Below, in pieces: positions 1 through 12,932 of a DNA stretch of 64,000 bases. Source of the stretch: Dipteronia dyeriana. Its lineage: Eukaryota > Streptophyta > Magnoliopsida > Sapindales > Sapindaceae. Made by a program: the position numbers and the translations under genes. Location: the NCBI GenBank assembly GCA_032871835.1, contig CM065299.1:6791001-6855000 (forward strand), given 5' to 3'. The notes beneath the pieces are model-generated. The model searched no databases. It was not told the origin of the DNA and saw nothing but the letters and a program-made list of their open reading frames with translations. The stretch's first letter is position 1; each line of letters starts with the position of its first letter.

Positions 1-600
1 ATGAAGATCCATGGCACGAGTGCACACAGGATCATCTCCATATAATATTTACATGCACGTCAAGAGTTTAATTCAAATAAGGGAACAAACTTATCTTCAT
101 CAACGATATCATCTAATCCGAAAACAATTCAAATTTAAATGACGAATCCCGCCCGATAAGGAGGAAACGGATTCATGAGATCAAGGTAGAGTATTTGCGA
201 ACTAAAAACCTACTTGGACGATATATATGAGGGGCCAAGCATGGTAGAAATAAGAGACATAAAATCATACACAGTAAAACAAAGAATGACATATACAAAA
301 ATACGGTCTAGATTCGACAGACTGGAAAGGCCTAAATTCTGGATTCAGAACACGGTCACATTCATCTCCACTAATCGACAGGCACCGAGTTGTCACTACT
401 CTACACCTCCGAGAGACTGTGAGCAAACTAGAGAGCTATTTGTACTTCAAATAAATCAATAATAAAGCTCCCCTTACTGTTATTACGTTCCAGCCTCTCG
501 TCTCTCTCTTAAACAGGTCGGGAACCAATGGTACCGACCCCGGCCACCACTTTCGTGGTAGTGGTCTCGAGGGTGTTAACAGAAATTTCTCATCCCGAGC
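1..600. other. Unassigned region, possible LTR fragment
   Basis: No gene is recognised. An 82-codon open frame (214-462, +) has no motif I can name. The right half has a polyadenylation-like aataaa at about 460, a CT-rich stretch and a small inverted repeat (ccaccactttcgtggtagtgg, about 544-564, roughly palindromic). It ends in 'caaca' just before a TA tract. Those traits would fit the R/U5 end of an LTR cut by the window edge, but no partner copy is visible, so this is only a guess. Confidence 0.2.
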
Positions 601-611
601 AAATTTGCCGT

Positions 612-616
<5 letters not shown>

Positions 617-659
<43 letters not shown>
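617..659. repeat. (AT)n microsatellite
   Basis: An uninterrupted AT dinucleotide run of about 43 bp. A second run of about 30 bp follows at 706-735. Confidence 0.9.
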
Positions 660-664
<5 letters not shown>

Positions 665-703
665 ATGGATGCTTTCAGTTCTAGTTGGAAATAAATTATT
701 CTA

Positions 704-705
<2 letters not shown>

Positions 706-735
<30 letters not shown>
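706..735. repeat. (AT)n microsatellite
   Basis: An AT dinucleotide run of about 30 bp, the second of two close to each other. Confidence 0.9.
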
Positions 736-737
<2 letters not shown>

Positions 738-769
738 GGGCACATTGGTCATTTAAAAATCTTGTTCCG

Positions 770-1063
770 TCTTATTCTAGTCATATGAAACGCATAATAG
801 AACTAAATGAAACAAAATGAAAAATAAAATGAAAAATAAAATGATTTTTTTATATATAAAAAAGTGAAAAACAAAATGAAAAACAAAACGAAAAACAAAA
901 ACAAGTATTTTGTGTTTTTCAAATCTTTCACTTTTAACACTGGTTTTGTTTTTCATTTTTTTTCGTTTTTTGAAAATAAAATGAAAAACGGTTAATGAAC
1001 GGGTTTTTGAAATAATTTAAAAAAAAAACGAAAACGGACTGAAAAACAACTGCATGACTGGGC
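770..1063 (-). mobile_element. Degenerate Tourist-like MITE fragment
   Basis: The reverse complement of the right end (aacggactgaaaaacaac at about 1029-1046, with aaaacggttaatgaac before it) matches the left end of the element at 59230-60069 (tttttcagtccgttttcgtt, then ttaaccgtttttcatttt). The interior is made of repeated aaaatgaaaaa blocks, as in that copy. The right end is followed by TTA, the usual target of Tourist/Harbinger elements. The left boundary is unclear. Confidence 0.45.
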
Positions 1064-1460
1064 CTTAGTTTATATATATATATTAACACTGGTTATGTTT
1101 TGTTAGTGTTAATAAATATTAACATAATAAATCGTGTTTGGTTGATACTTGATATATAAGTATATGATAAATCACTGCTTTTATATGAAAGTGTATTATA
1201 TATATTATATCAGTGTACTGGTTTGATATTATACTATATTTAGTATATATATACACGTGATTCTAGGTTTTGTGACAAAGATTATCAAAACGAACCCCAC
1301 TAGAAATTCCGATATGAATCAAAGTGTGGCTTAAGAGACTCACCTGGTCAACCCGGGTGAGGGTTAGATGGCCAATTCGGTTGGGAACCCTTCTGTGAGT
1401 CAAATGAATACCCAAGTCGTGAATTTGTTTGTGTCTTCGGTTTCAGTTCTGATAAACAAT

Positions 1461-4400
1461 ATGGAAAAACAAGAGAAATTTAGTGGTATGAATTTCAATA
1501 TATGGAAACAAAAGACATTGCTCTGACTGACCACATTGAATCTTGCGAGATTCTTAATTGATGAGGCTCATAAGGCCAAAAGTGGTAACGAGTTGGATGT
1601 GTAAGTTTAAAATGGTGATTATTGTCAAAATCAATTGTTTTGAACTTCAAAATTGTAATTATCAATTTTATGATGATTTATTTCTATTAATTATGGATTA
1701 ATTGAAATATTAAATTTTGAATTCAAAAACAAAACCGATTTGACTTTAATATTGCCAATTTTAATGAGAATTAATTTTTAAATTAATTCAGTTGATCTCC
1801 TTCTGATATTTTGGAGCCAACCGTGGTAACATTAACTTCGGTCATCAACTCATTCATGAGAAACATGGTAGATATAGTGATTAGCCAGAATGCCAGTCAC
1901 GGGAATGTTCAAATGAATCTAGTAAGATTCTTGACTGAAGATGCTCTTAAACCCAATAGCGGTGAAAATTGAGATGTTCATGTATGGAATGCTATTGAGG
2001 CATGAAACCATTCGGATTTTCTATGCCGAAACTACGTAATGAACGGACTGTCAGATTCGTTGTATATCGTATATTCCTCAAAGAGAATCAGCCAAAGAAC
2101 TGTTGGAGTCGTTAGACCGGAAATACAAAAATGAGGATATTGGATCCAAAAGGTTTGTTGTATGACGGTTTCTTGATTACAAGATGATGGACTACATGAC
2201 AGTTATGAGTCATGTTCAAGAGCTTCAAGTGAGTCTGCATAAGATTCATGCCGAAGAGATGACCATAAGTGAAACCTTTTGGTTGCGGCTGTCACTAAGA
2301 ATTAACCGAGGTGATGAGTATGAAGCACCATTTTGTGAATCCTGTGCACAACATGAAATCATGCATCAAACCATTGCACCGTATCAGCAAACTAGAGTTT
2401 TTGAACGGGAAAATCATTCCTTGAAAGAAATGATGAATTCAATGCTGATAAGTTCTGTATTACCTCAGAACATATGGGGTGAAGTTTTATTGTCTAGCAA
2501 TTACCTTTTAAATAAGGTACCCCGTAAGAAAGTAGATAAGACCCCATATAAACTATAGAAAGGAAATAAGCCTTCCTACAAATTCTTACGAATGTGAGGG
2601 TGTCTTACCAAAGTAATCATACCTATACCTAAGAAGGTGAAATTAGGTCCGAAAACTGTTGACTGCATTTTCATTGGATATACACAAAATAGTAGTGCTC
2701 ATCGATTCTTGGTCTATAAATCTGACATATCAGATATACTCAAAAACACGATAATTGAATCTATAAATGCAATGTTCTTTGAACATGTATTTCCATGTAA
2801 ATCCAATGATGAAGCAAGTTCGTCAAAACGAACACATGCTGATAGTTGTGAGGACCAAGAACAAGGAATGAAGTAGAGGATGAACCTAGACGTAGCAAAA
2901 GAGCAAGGATGAAAACATCTTTTAGTTCAGATTTTATAACCTATTTGCTAGATTGTGAACCTCAAACTTTTAAAGAAGCGGTAAGCTCTTCAGAAGGACT
3001 CTTATGGAAAGAGACAATTAAGAGCAAAATTGATTCCATCATTCAAAATCATACTTGGGAATTAGTGGATCTTTCTCTGGGATGTAAACCGCTAGGATCA
3101 AAATGGATTTTCAAAAGAAAGATGAAGGCAGATGGATCAATTGATAAGTATAAGGCTAGACTTTGTAATTAAAGGTTACAATCAATGAGAAGGCCTAGAC
3201 TACTTTGATACATATTCTCCTGTGACGAAAATAACCTTCATTAGGATGATACTTACAATCGCAGATTTACGAAATCTTGAAGTACATCAAATGGATGTGA
3301 AAACGGCTTTCTTAAATGGAGATTTAGATGAAGAAATTTACATGGAACAACATGAGGGTTTTTCTGCTCCAGGACAAGGAAAGAAAGTCTGTAAATTGGT
3401 GAAGTCTTTATATGGTTTAAAGCAAGAACCAAACAATGGCATGAGAAATTTGACAATGCTATGATGTCAAATGGATTTAAGATCAACGAATGTGACAAAT
3501 ATGTTTATGTCAAGGACACACAAAATGGTTATGTCATTGTGTGCCTTTACGTTGATGACATGCTTATTGTTGGTAGTGATGATAAAATGGTCAAATCTAC
3601 CAAGGATATGTTGAAATCAAGATTTGATATTAAAGATATGGGACCGGCTGATGTAATATTGGGAATGAAAATCTCAAGGACATCTAAAGAACTCATACTA
3701 AGTCAATCACACTATATTGACATGATTCTTGAGAAATTCAACAAAAATGATTCTGGAATTTCTAGAACACCAGTAGATACAAATCTACATCTATCCAAGA
3801 ATAAGGGTGAGAGCATCTCTCAACTAGAATATTCTCGAGTGATAGATGGTCTGATGTACTTAACAAGTTGTACAAGACCAGACATAGCGAATGCAGTCAG
3901 TAAATTAAGCAGGTACACGAGTAATCCAGGAACCGATCATTGGAAAGGAATAGTAAGAGTACTGAAGTACTTACTATTCACTCGTAATCACGGACGGTAT
4001 TATACCAGATATCCAGCTGTCCTAGAAGAATACACTGATACTAACTAGATATCTGATATGAAGGATTCAAAATCCACTAGTGGGTATGTATTCACACTAG
4101 GATGTGCAGCGATATCCTGGAAATACTCCAAACAAACGTGTATAGCCAGATCCACCAAGAAATCTGAGTTTATAGCATTAGATAAATGTGGTAAAGAGGT
4201 TGAATAGCTACGCCAATTCTTAGAGGATATTCCAAGATGGCCAAAGCCTGTGCCGACGATTTGTATCCACTGTGATAGTCAATTAGCAATAGGAAGAGCA
4301 CAGAGCAACATGTATAAGTGAAAGTCTAGACATATACGTCGAATACATAATACCATTAGACAACTAATCTCAACTGGGGTTATCACTTGTGATTATGTAA

Positions 4401-4470
4401 GGTCAAAAGATAACATTGCGGATCCGATAACTAGTTGAGACATCATCGAGAGGAATAGGACTAAAGCCCA
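1461..4470 (+). pseudogene. Copia gag-pol remnant (element 1)
   Basis: The gag start encodes MEKQEKFSGMNFNIWK, a typical copia gag opening. A later gag part includes HVQELQVSLHKIHAEEM (about 2210-2265). After 'SETFWL' the frame runs directly into integrase (RGDEY, then APYQQTRVFERENHSLKEMM), so the zinc knuckle, protease and front of the integrase are deleted. The reverse transcriptase is recognised by WIFKRKMKADGSIDKYKARL, QMDVKTAFLNGDLDEEIYM and the catalytic box YVDDMLIVG (about 3549-3575). RNase H follows with SGYVFTLG and a CDSQLAIG-like block. Frame changes or stops occur near 1520, 1600, 2558, 2876, 3170, 3464 and 4048. It would have encoded the gag-pol polyprotein for cytoplasmic reverse transcription and integration; it cannot now. 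Confidence 0.85.
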
Positions 4471-5073
4471 TTAGATAAAAAGTCGATACAATGGACACCC
4501 AACCTAGTTGACTGGAGATCCCAAGATCTATGTTCAATGGGACAACCAACTTGTAAGACTCAGTTGTATCACTGTGGGGGTTACCCTCAAGTCTATTCCT
4601 ATGATGAAACAGTGATGCCCGTTAGGAGAAGGTTAAAATATGTTTTTAATGATTCTTATGCGTCGAAATTCCTAGCTATGGAAATCCGAGCAGAGTAAAA
4701 CGGGTTACTCTTAATTACGAAATCACCTATGTGAGAAAGAAGTGGGGCCGTTTCTAAAAGATAATAGTGAAGGGCTATATTCTCTAAAGACTCTCACAGA
4801 ACCAGGTGCATGTTCATGGCCAAAACGAACATAAAAATGAGAACCAAATCGGGTCTGGAAGATACCTGTGTAAGGTGTGTGTGTGATCGTTTACACAAAA
4901 CGGCAGAACAGTTCAAGGATATCACATCTACTGATCAGCCAGTAAAGTAAGCATACCTTTACAAGGGAATGTGCAATGGGTAACACCTATCTATCCTATG
5001 CAGGTTTCGATCGTTTGAACTTACCAAACGTCTTCTTTGTGTCTCCTAAGTCAATTTCATTCATGTAGGGGAT

Positions 5074-6120
5074 TGTTGAAATTTTTTATGATAAACTCTT
5101 ATTTTGAGAGCACAATTTGAATATGATAAATTCCATAGAAATGAAATATTAAAGTGGATTCAAATCTCCTCTATGAGAACTTCGAAATGGTATATTCAAA
5201 TTCACAAAATGGTTAATGGGTGAATGAGAAATTGAGTCTCAAAGTGGACCTGTTGTGTATGAATTAAAATGAATCCCACATTGCTTAGGGAAATCATTTA
5301 TATGTAGTTTATAAGTAAATGTGTGATATGAGTTATCAACATGTGTGGCATAGAGGCTCTCTCTCTCGCGCGCAAGGAGGGGGGGTGCAAATCATGGACC
5401 CCGAACCTTCGAATGCACGACTCGTGTGTGGAAGCGACCTGCGGACACAAATGCCGCTCTGATTGGACCGTGAGAGTCCAGTTAACCTTTTGCCACTTCC
5501 TTAAGTCAAAGGTTTTTTTTTATTGTGATGAATAAAGAAAGATTTAATTGTTTGAATTCTGATTTCTTACTTGATCTCTAAGAATACAGAATCGGATTTT
5601 AATTAGAAGTAAATATCTTTGGAGAATAATATCTAATTAAATTATTTACTTATTAAATCAAAAACGTAATTTTCCAAAATAATTCCGAATTAATCCCAAA
5701 ACCCTAGTGTTTCGGTTTGGGTATATAATAGCTATAATATTCTATCCAATCTACCGAAAACAATAGACAAAATTTAGAGGTAGCCGAATTCTTTTCTTTT
5801 CTGCTTTTTTGGTGAGTTTAAACTCGATTTGAGTTCGCTGGTAGTGGTGTGCTTAGGCCTACCGCTGTTGAACCGTTGTATCCTGTGAGACAATCGCCTA
5901 ATACACATACAGTTTTGTCCAGTGAAATTATCTTAAGAACGACACCGTATGAAACACGGGTATCGGTTCTAAAATTGTTTATAACGTGATTTTGTTGTTA
6001 CTCTCTGGTTTCCAGTTACCGGTCATGTTTGATTTGGAATTATGATATATATGATGCACTGACTCTCACGTTTGCGAATGTCATTTTCACGACTATTCAC
6101 CACAAAAATCCTTCTTGTGG
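5074..6120 (+). repeat. Putative 3' LTR of copia element 1
   Basis: It starts with TGTTGAAA directly after a short purine-rich tract, as copia LTRs do. A TATA-like motif (ggtatataatag, about 5719) with a leader downstream fits an LTR promoter. The right end is not defined because no second copy is available; the end given is where the GC-richer, LTR-like sequence passes into AT-rich spacer. Confidence 0.4.
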
Positions 6121-6404
6121 AATCGTGGGTTGTGGTTTTACACTTTTACTTGTATTTGGTTTTTGTTGCGTTTAAATGAAGAGGAAATGGGAGCGGATAA
6201 ATAGTCTTTATTGATTGTTAGTGTTTAAAAATTTTGGAAAAAAAACGAAAAGAAAAGAAAATTGAATGAGTTTTTATTTTACATGTGTGAGAAATGGAAG
6301 ACCATAAAAAAATCTCTTATCATTTATAATTTTTAATAATAAAAATGAATCTCATTTTCGTAAGCATATCTCTTTAAAAAAAAGAAAAAAGAAAAAGAAA
6401 AAAA

Positions 6405-7062
6405 AATTATAATGATGTTTGTAAAACAAAAACGCACTATTTTACATTCCTACCCCATGTTTCAATATTGGCCAAACTTCTCTCTAGAATTTGATTTTTT
6501 TCCTCCAAAATCCCTCTTAACTTCTATTAAAAAGGTATGCAAAAAAATAAAATAAAATAAATAACTCATTTACCCATATAAATGTAATGGAAATTATTGT
6601 TTGACCATAGATGTTTACAAAATAATAATAAAAATATCAAAACACAACTAACACAAATACCCATCTCAAACCTTATCTTGTCTCCATTTAAACACCTCAA
6701 AGAGAAAAATAAGATATATCTTTACAGGTATTGGTTAGAAGATCACCCTTAGAGGAGACCGTCGAGATGGTGCAACTAGAGAGAAAGTAATAAGTGAGAA
6801 AAATATAGATAGAGAAAGATGATATGATTTTTAATTCTTTTATTAATAAATTTTTATATATTTAATAATAATTTTTAATTTAGGTTTTTTACAAATTTAC
6901 CTATCTACCATTATATCTCTAACGAAATTCTTAATGTTTATAGAATCAGCAGGGGAAGAATGGATAAAAAATCAAATTATGAAGGAAAGTTTGGTTAATA
7001 TTGAAACATGAGGTTGAACACTGGCGAAAAGTGCATTTTACAGGGGCATTTAAATAGTTTCC
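6405..7062. mobile_element. Mutator-like element with long inverted repeats
   Basis: Two inverted arms match over most of about 90 bp. The left arm (about 6416-6510) contains catgtttcaatattggccaa and gaatttgatttttt. The right arm (about 6950-7050) contains their reverse complements (ttggttaatattgaaacatg; aaaaaatcaaatt). Long arms around a short non-coding centre fit a non-autonomous MULE or a large MITE. I could not define the target-site duplication, so the ends are approximate. Confidence 0.5.
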
Positions 7063-9110
7063 CTAAACTAATATACAAACAAAAGAGAAGTAAGTAATGG
7101 TCAAAAAGAGGCGGGTCCACACTTATTCCCGCATTAAAACCAAAACAATTTTCTCACAGTATCATGCGCCCTGCCGTGCTGGAAATCCACGTGTTGCCTT
7201 CTCAGTATTTTTTTAGGAAAAAAAAATCGGCATAAATTAAATTATAATATTATACCATTAAGTAAATTTAAGGTTTTCCTACCTAGCAAAATGATTCGAT
7301 CCGACAATCGTGATGTAGATGTGAATGATTTATCTTTGGATAAATCTCATATGGTCGATTTGGATAAATCTCATATGGTCGAATAAAAGTATATTAAGAT
7401 ATAAAATCAAACACTATCCAAACAATTTGAATATCTATTTTTTCTTATATTTATAAATAATAATATTATTTTATCTAAATTAGATGTCTAAATGAATGAA
7501 TTACAGTATTATCTTTTCATTTGAGTACTAGATTTAGACACAGATAAACAACATTATTCATTTATAAAATATTAATACTAGTAAACTTAAAAATTTAGTT
7601 TAAATTTTAAATTAAATGATTAAAAAAAGATTTTTTTATTAACTAAATCATCCTATATTTTACGTGACAATAACAATTCACTTGTCACCATATTTCTTTT
7701 GAAATTTGTGTTATATTCATAGATTATCTATCGGTATTCTAAAAAAAAAAAAAAAAAAAAATCGTGGGTCAGAATGAATGAGACCTAAACTTGTTCAATA
7801 ATTTTCTTTTATTACTTAAAACAATTTTACATTATTCATGTTTCTCGCGGTTTCCCAAAACCCACCACCTTTCCCTTTCACTTATCCTTGCAACGACCTT
7901 TCAAATTTTTAGTATAAGACTAATTAAAATTTTCAGTTTTTAATGTTATGTATGTATATATAGAAGGATGCTAAAATTCTAACCTTTTGATTTATTTATC
8001 TCTCGAGAGTCAAAATACAAGCATTTAAGTTTATATGGGTTTGAAAGATATTACAAATTTGTCAAAAGCCTTTAACTTTTGTTTTAAATAAAAATGAAAA
8101 TAACAATTCGAATTAGAGTTTTTGATGATTTCTTAAAACCTTTTAATTCGTCCGGCTTCGAAAAAAAGAAAAGAAAAGAAGTTCTTATTATTATCATCTA
8201 CAATTATTTGTATCCATTACTTAAAAACACCCATTTAATTGTTTTCACTCTCATGCAAGAATGTTGTGTATCATTTCAAATGTGATGCATGATTTGGGTA
8301 GACAATAATGGTGGCAGCATGTACATGCAATTAATAAGTTTAATATTTGGGCACACTATAGTTCTAGCAAATACCCAAGTTATAGCCATTAATTAACGTC
8401 TTAATATTTGCTAGTATATCTTTTTTAATATACCAGCCGAGGTACGACCGAATCACTTGAACATAAAATATTATCGAAACAAATACACATTTTTTACCAT
8501 TCAGTTATGTTAGATGGCAATTCTAATATAGATGATTTTATTAAAACCTTAACCCCAATAGATCAAAGAGGACAATGCCTCGTTAGTGGTTTATATGTAT
8601 AAGACTACATTGTACGGAATTTTGACTTTTTGATATCAATATATATTTATATATAATAAGAACTTAACATTTAATTATTAATTTGGTTTAGTGGTACATA
8701 TTTAATTATAAATGTGTAAATTAAACCAACCAACGAATCCCTCAAAAAATAATTTTTTGACTTGATTAATTCCTCAATCTCGTGGATTTAATTTATATCG
8801 TTAAATTATTACAGCCGGTAAGATGCATTAATTTCAATTAAGTTGATCTATTCAAACCGATTAAATTAAATTTTGAAAAAAAAAATCTCTTCCTTTTAAT
8901 AACCAATTAACATTTAATACAACAACTTGTTGCTGCAATAACTCACAAGTCATAAAGATGAAGGTTATTTAACAATTAAATTAATATTTTAAAAAAAATT
9001 AAATTAATGATATGAAAACTCCATGTTCCCTAATAACACCCACATAATTTTTTTTTCTAAAAAAAAAAAATCATGCTTGTAACATTATCATAACGTCGTA
9101 GAGTTACATT
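7063..9110. other. AT-rich spacer
   Basis: No gene or RNA is recognised. The stretch at 7105-7205 is less AT-rich and holds a G-box-like ccacgtg. Poly-A tracts (about 7740-7760) and scattered short AT repeats fill the rest. Confidence 0.6.
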
Positions 9111-9112
9111 AA

Positions 9113-9578
9113 TCTCTAAGACCATCTTCAATACATATACCAATATCAATGTTAAAATTGATACAAAAATAGTAAAAATACTATATTTGACATATCATTT
9201 TAACATTATACTCCAATACATAATTTCATTTGAAATACTATTTTTATTTTTTTATCATTTAAAATTATAAAAATTAATAAATATAATTAATACATTTAAT
9301 TTATATAATATTTTTATTGTTTAAAATTATAAAAATCAGCAATTAATGTCTTCGATGTAATTAAACAGTGATATTTTTATAATTTTATAATTAAAAAAAT
9401 TACATTTATTGTTGTACCAAATTTGACATATGCTATTCTTTGTGTTAAATTTGGTATAAAGAATAACATATACTAAATTTGACACAACATTTGATATTAA
9501 GTTGGAGGATGTTTTTTTTTACTTTATACTAAATTATAGTATTAACACATCTATATAGTATTACATCGGAGATGCTCT
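9113..9578 (-). mobile_element. Tourist-like MITE, family T1
   Basis: The ends are gaccatcttcaatac (left) and the reverse complement of gagcatctccgatgt (right), each bordered by TAA, as expected for a 3-bp Tourist/Harbinger target duplication. The interior is very AT-rich and holds blocks such as tttgacatat and taaatttggtataaagaat that recur, inverted, in the copies at 14311-14726 and 42190-42602. It has no coding capacity. Confidence 0.75.
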
Positions 9579-9579
9579 A

Positions 9580-10790
9580 ATAATTATATTTAATATTTTA
9601 AAAAAATATTTATTAATATAGTTTTTTTTTTTTGAAAAAATCAATATAATTATAATAAATATATCAAATATATATATAATTATAATAATAAAAAATGGTC
9701 AAATCAAAAATTAAATAATATATGCATGCGGAAATTCGATTTTCCATATGTCTCGAAAATAAAATAAAAAATTAGCCGTTTCAGATTAATTCATAGATCA
9801 CTATCTACTTGCCTTCCAAACCATGGACCCAGTCCCCACCAAATTCTTTGAAAAATATAAAATTCCAACACTAAAAAATAAAAAACAATTGTTTCATATA
9901 CCTATCCAAATTAGAAGAGACGAGTCTGATTGACTAATCTATAAAGCTGGTAAAATCTCATGCCTTAATTATAATCATCAGTTTTAATTTTATTTATTTT
10001 GTTCTAGAAACCAGAATCCTCCATTTCTCTGTACCAACTGGATAATTCTGATTTTTCTCTCCCTCTTTTTCTCGCTGTCTCCTTTTATTTTCCAGTCACT
10101 CTTTGTTCTGTTTTGCTCTGCTCTTCTTTTCCGGGAAAGTTGATTACTTTTCGTTTTCTATTAGATAATATTATTGCAGCAAAACTCTTTGATATACCAA
10201 AAAACACTAACTGTCCCAAGTCTTTTTTAACCGGAAAACTTGTATTTCTGTTGGAAGAAGTTCTTTTTTTTTTTTTTTGCTCTCATTTCTGGTTTTTCTT
10301 CACTTGCAAAGATCGCTTGATTTTGGTGTTTTTCATTGTTTTTTTGTATATGGGTTTGATGATTTGACTTGAAGAATCAATGTTCAATTGAGTTTTAGTG
10401 ACTTTGTTTTTTGGCCAGTCCTGTTTGTTTCTTCAATATTGATCTAAAACAGAGTAGGTTCAGTTTTCTTCAAGTTTAGAGAAGAAAAAAGAAGAAGAAC
10501 CAAACCAGGTCACTTTTTGCTTCAGTTTTCTTTATTTTCAAAGTAGGTTAGTACTCTCTAAAATTAGATTTTTCCGGTGACCGGAAAGTACAGAAATAGA
10601 TAGCATTCTGGTCGAGAAAAGACTGTCTGTTGAACAGACAAAACAGAGTCAGAGACACTTATTTAATTATTTTCCTTTTTTATCATAAATAAAGTCCCGT
10701 GAATTTAGCAACCCAAACGTCAAAAAATAGCATTAGTCAGTAGACGAAAATCGTATTCAATTCTCCATCTCTACAGAGAGAAATCAAATC
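9580..10790 (+). promoter_or_regulatory. Upstream region of the DUF789 gene
   Basis: AT-rich up to about 9990, then T-rich and mixed sequence with CT tracts. An upstream promoter or a leader intron of the DUF789 gene may lie here, but I see no convincing TATA box or splice pair and no other gene. ttttccggtgaccggaaag (10568-10586) is an imperfect inverted repeat (tttccggtg/accggaaa). Confidence 0.3.
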
Positions 10791-10796
10791 CCGACA

Positions 10797-10940
10797 ATCT
10801 CTCCCTCTTTTCCTCCTCTCTCTTCTCTTCTCTGTTCTTCCTCTGTTTTTCATTTCTCTGTTTTCAAACGTTGGGCTGAGAGAATCTCAGTTTCTCTCCG
10901 TCCTTCTCTCTCTCTCTCTTTCGCTCTCGTTGATTCAATC
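10797..10940 (+). promoter_or_regulatory. CT-rich 5' leader of the DUF789 gene
   Basis: A dense pyrimidine tract (repeated ctctct, cttctc, ttcctc) ends at the ATG at 10941. Pyrimidine-rich core promoters and 5' UTRs are common in plant housekeeping genes, so this is probably the transcription start region and leader. Confidence 0.5.
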
Positions 10941-12932
10941 ATGTTTCTCGAAAAAGGGTCAGCTCAACAATCCAATCTCGACTGCTTCCTCCATTGCACG
11001 ACGCCGATTGTCCCCTCCCAATTCCTCCCAAAGGTCATCCATTTTTCTTCTTTCTTGATTTTTTTTTCCAATTTGGTTTCATGTGCGTTTATATAACGAT
11101 GATGATCGTGTGTTTGTTTGCAGACCGAGATTAGAAACTTGAATCGTCTATGGCATCCATGGGAAAGAGAAAAGATTGAGTACTTCACATTGGGTGATCT
11201 CTGGAATTGTTACGACGAATGGAGTGCTTATGGTGCTGGTGTTCCCATTGTTCTTGGCAACGGTGAGACTTTAGTACAGTACTTCGTGCCTTATCTATCT
11301 GGAATCCAAATCTTCACCAGCAATTCCTCTGTAAATGGTTTGAGGTAATCAATCATCTAATATGGTGGTCTTTCTAAATTTAGTTAAATTAGATTGGTTT
11401 AGATAAATAAATGATTTTTTTTTTCTGTATGCGAATTTTTTCCAGAGAAGAAGCAGATGATGGTGAGACCAGGGATTTGTTCAGCGATTCATGTAGTGAT
11501 GATAGCGAGAGCGAAAAGCAATGGAGATGGGATGGCTGTTCTTCTGAGGAAGGAGGGTTTGAGCAAGACAATCTTTTTCATCAAAATGACAGACTTGGTT
11601 ACCTTTATTTCCAGTATTTTGAGAGATCAACTCCATATGCAAGAGTTCCTCTCATGGATAAGGTTCTTGTTAAATTTCTTTACTTTTTTTTTTTAAGTTT
11701 CTTTACTAGTCTTTTTTTTTTTGGCTCTGTTGAAGATTTTGATCTGACAAGGACTAATATGATGAGAGTGATGAAAAATGTTTCTTGATTTGTTAGAATA
11801 TAGGCATCTATCTCATAAAGATATTGAGTGAAACTTTTGACTTTTTGATAGTTGTTGATTTACAGCTTAAAATTAATTAGATTCATGTTGTCTTATTTGA
11901 GTTTTGATTATATTGTTTGTACTTAATGAGGCATTTGTTCTTGGCTTTGATATGATATTGTCTATTAACCTTTTCCTGTTGTTGTTTGGAGGAAGAATAT
12001 AAAGGTGTTCCAATCAAAATATGGAATTTTTAATTTTCATACTCTACAAGCTCTTTTATGTCACTTTACAGAATGAAAGTATGTTGATTGATTCCATTGA
12101 TGCCTTACTGTGGTTCTTTTTTACTTTCAGATCAATGGATTAGCTCAAAGATACCCAGGTTTGATGTCATTGAGAAGTGTAGATCTTTCACCAGCTAGTT
12201 GGATGGCAGTTGCTTGGTATCTTTCTGTCCCTCTCTTCCTTTCTTTTTCGCTGAGTACTCACACATACACGAGCTTACACGCACACGACAAGTAATTAAT
12301 TATCAAGAAACTCAATGATAAACAACACTTATAGCTTGACTGCAGGATTTTGCTGAGTGTTAATGACATTTTAACTATCCAACAAATGACCAATTTTGCA
12401 CATGAGCCTGTCCATATGATCATACCAGTACACCAGTACAGAAAATCATGTCAATGGTGAATTATTTGATGTGCAGGTACCCAATATATCACATTCCAAT
12501 GGGAAGGACAATAAAAGACTTGTCCACAAGCTTTCTCACTTACCACACTCTTTCATCTTCGTTTCAAGGTATTCATTTACTCAATTTAACCACACCATTG
12601 TCATCATCTATGTATTTGTTTTCAGGAATATAAGCCATTTCTTTGTACTATATATATATATATCTGTTTACGAATTTTTTGTATGCGTAGATATGGATCC
12701 TGATGAGGACATGGGGAATGCTGAAAGAAAACCAAAGGAAGGGGAAAGGATCTCTCTTCCTCCATTTGGTTTGGCCACTTACAAGATGCAAGGCAACGTG
12801 TGGGTCTCGGGCAATTGTGGTCAGGACCAAGAACGCCTTCTGTCGCTTTTGAGCGTTGCAGATTCGTGGCTAAAGCAGCTTAGGGTCCAACACCATGACT
12901 TCAACCACTTCATGGGGATTAGGCGTGGCTAA
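10941..12932 (+). CDS. DUF789 family protein, six coding exons
   Basis: Coding exons: 10941-11033, 11124-11344, 11446-11662, 12131-12216, 12477-12568 and 12691-12932. All introns are GT-AG and the phases join cleanly, giving 316 aa and a TAA stop. The start [20 protein letters not shown] is followed by the family hallmark [19 protein letters not shown] (residues 52-70), then [14 protein letters not shown]. Exon 3 carries an acidic, serine-rich insert ([11 protein letters not shown]). Later conserved parts are [21 protein letters not shown], spread over exons 4-5, and VADSWLKQL near the C-terminus. DUF789 proteins are widespread in plants and their biochemical role is unknown; I see no signal peptide, membrane segment or catalytic motif. 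A CT-rich leader precedes the ATG. The 3' UTR runs into DNA that is duplicated at 40.9 kb. Confidence 0.9.

Larger units (their letters stand above)
1261..6120 (+). mobile_element. Decayed Ty1/copia retrotransposon (element 1)
   Basis: Fragments of copia coding sequence occur in order on the + strand: gag (1461-2280), integrase C-half (2287-2880), reverse transcriptase (2909-4048) and RNase H (4049-4470). A purine-rich taggggat precedes a TGTTGAAA start at 5074, taken as the 3' LTR start. No matching 5' LTR, primer-binding site or TSD was found, so the left border is set where copia-like sequence begins and the right border is approximate. Many stops and frameshifts make it non-functional. 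It is clearly a different family from the copia elements at 23.8 kb and 33.5 kb. Confidence 0.8.

Noticed and set aside
10113..10367. Small + strand gene upstream of the DUF789 gene
   Set aside because: The frame is T-rich and hydrophobic by composition and has no recognised domain; it lies in the likely promoter or leader.
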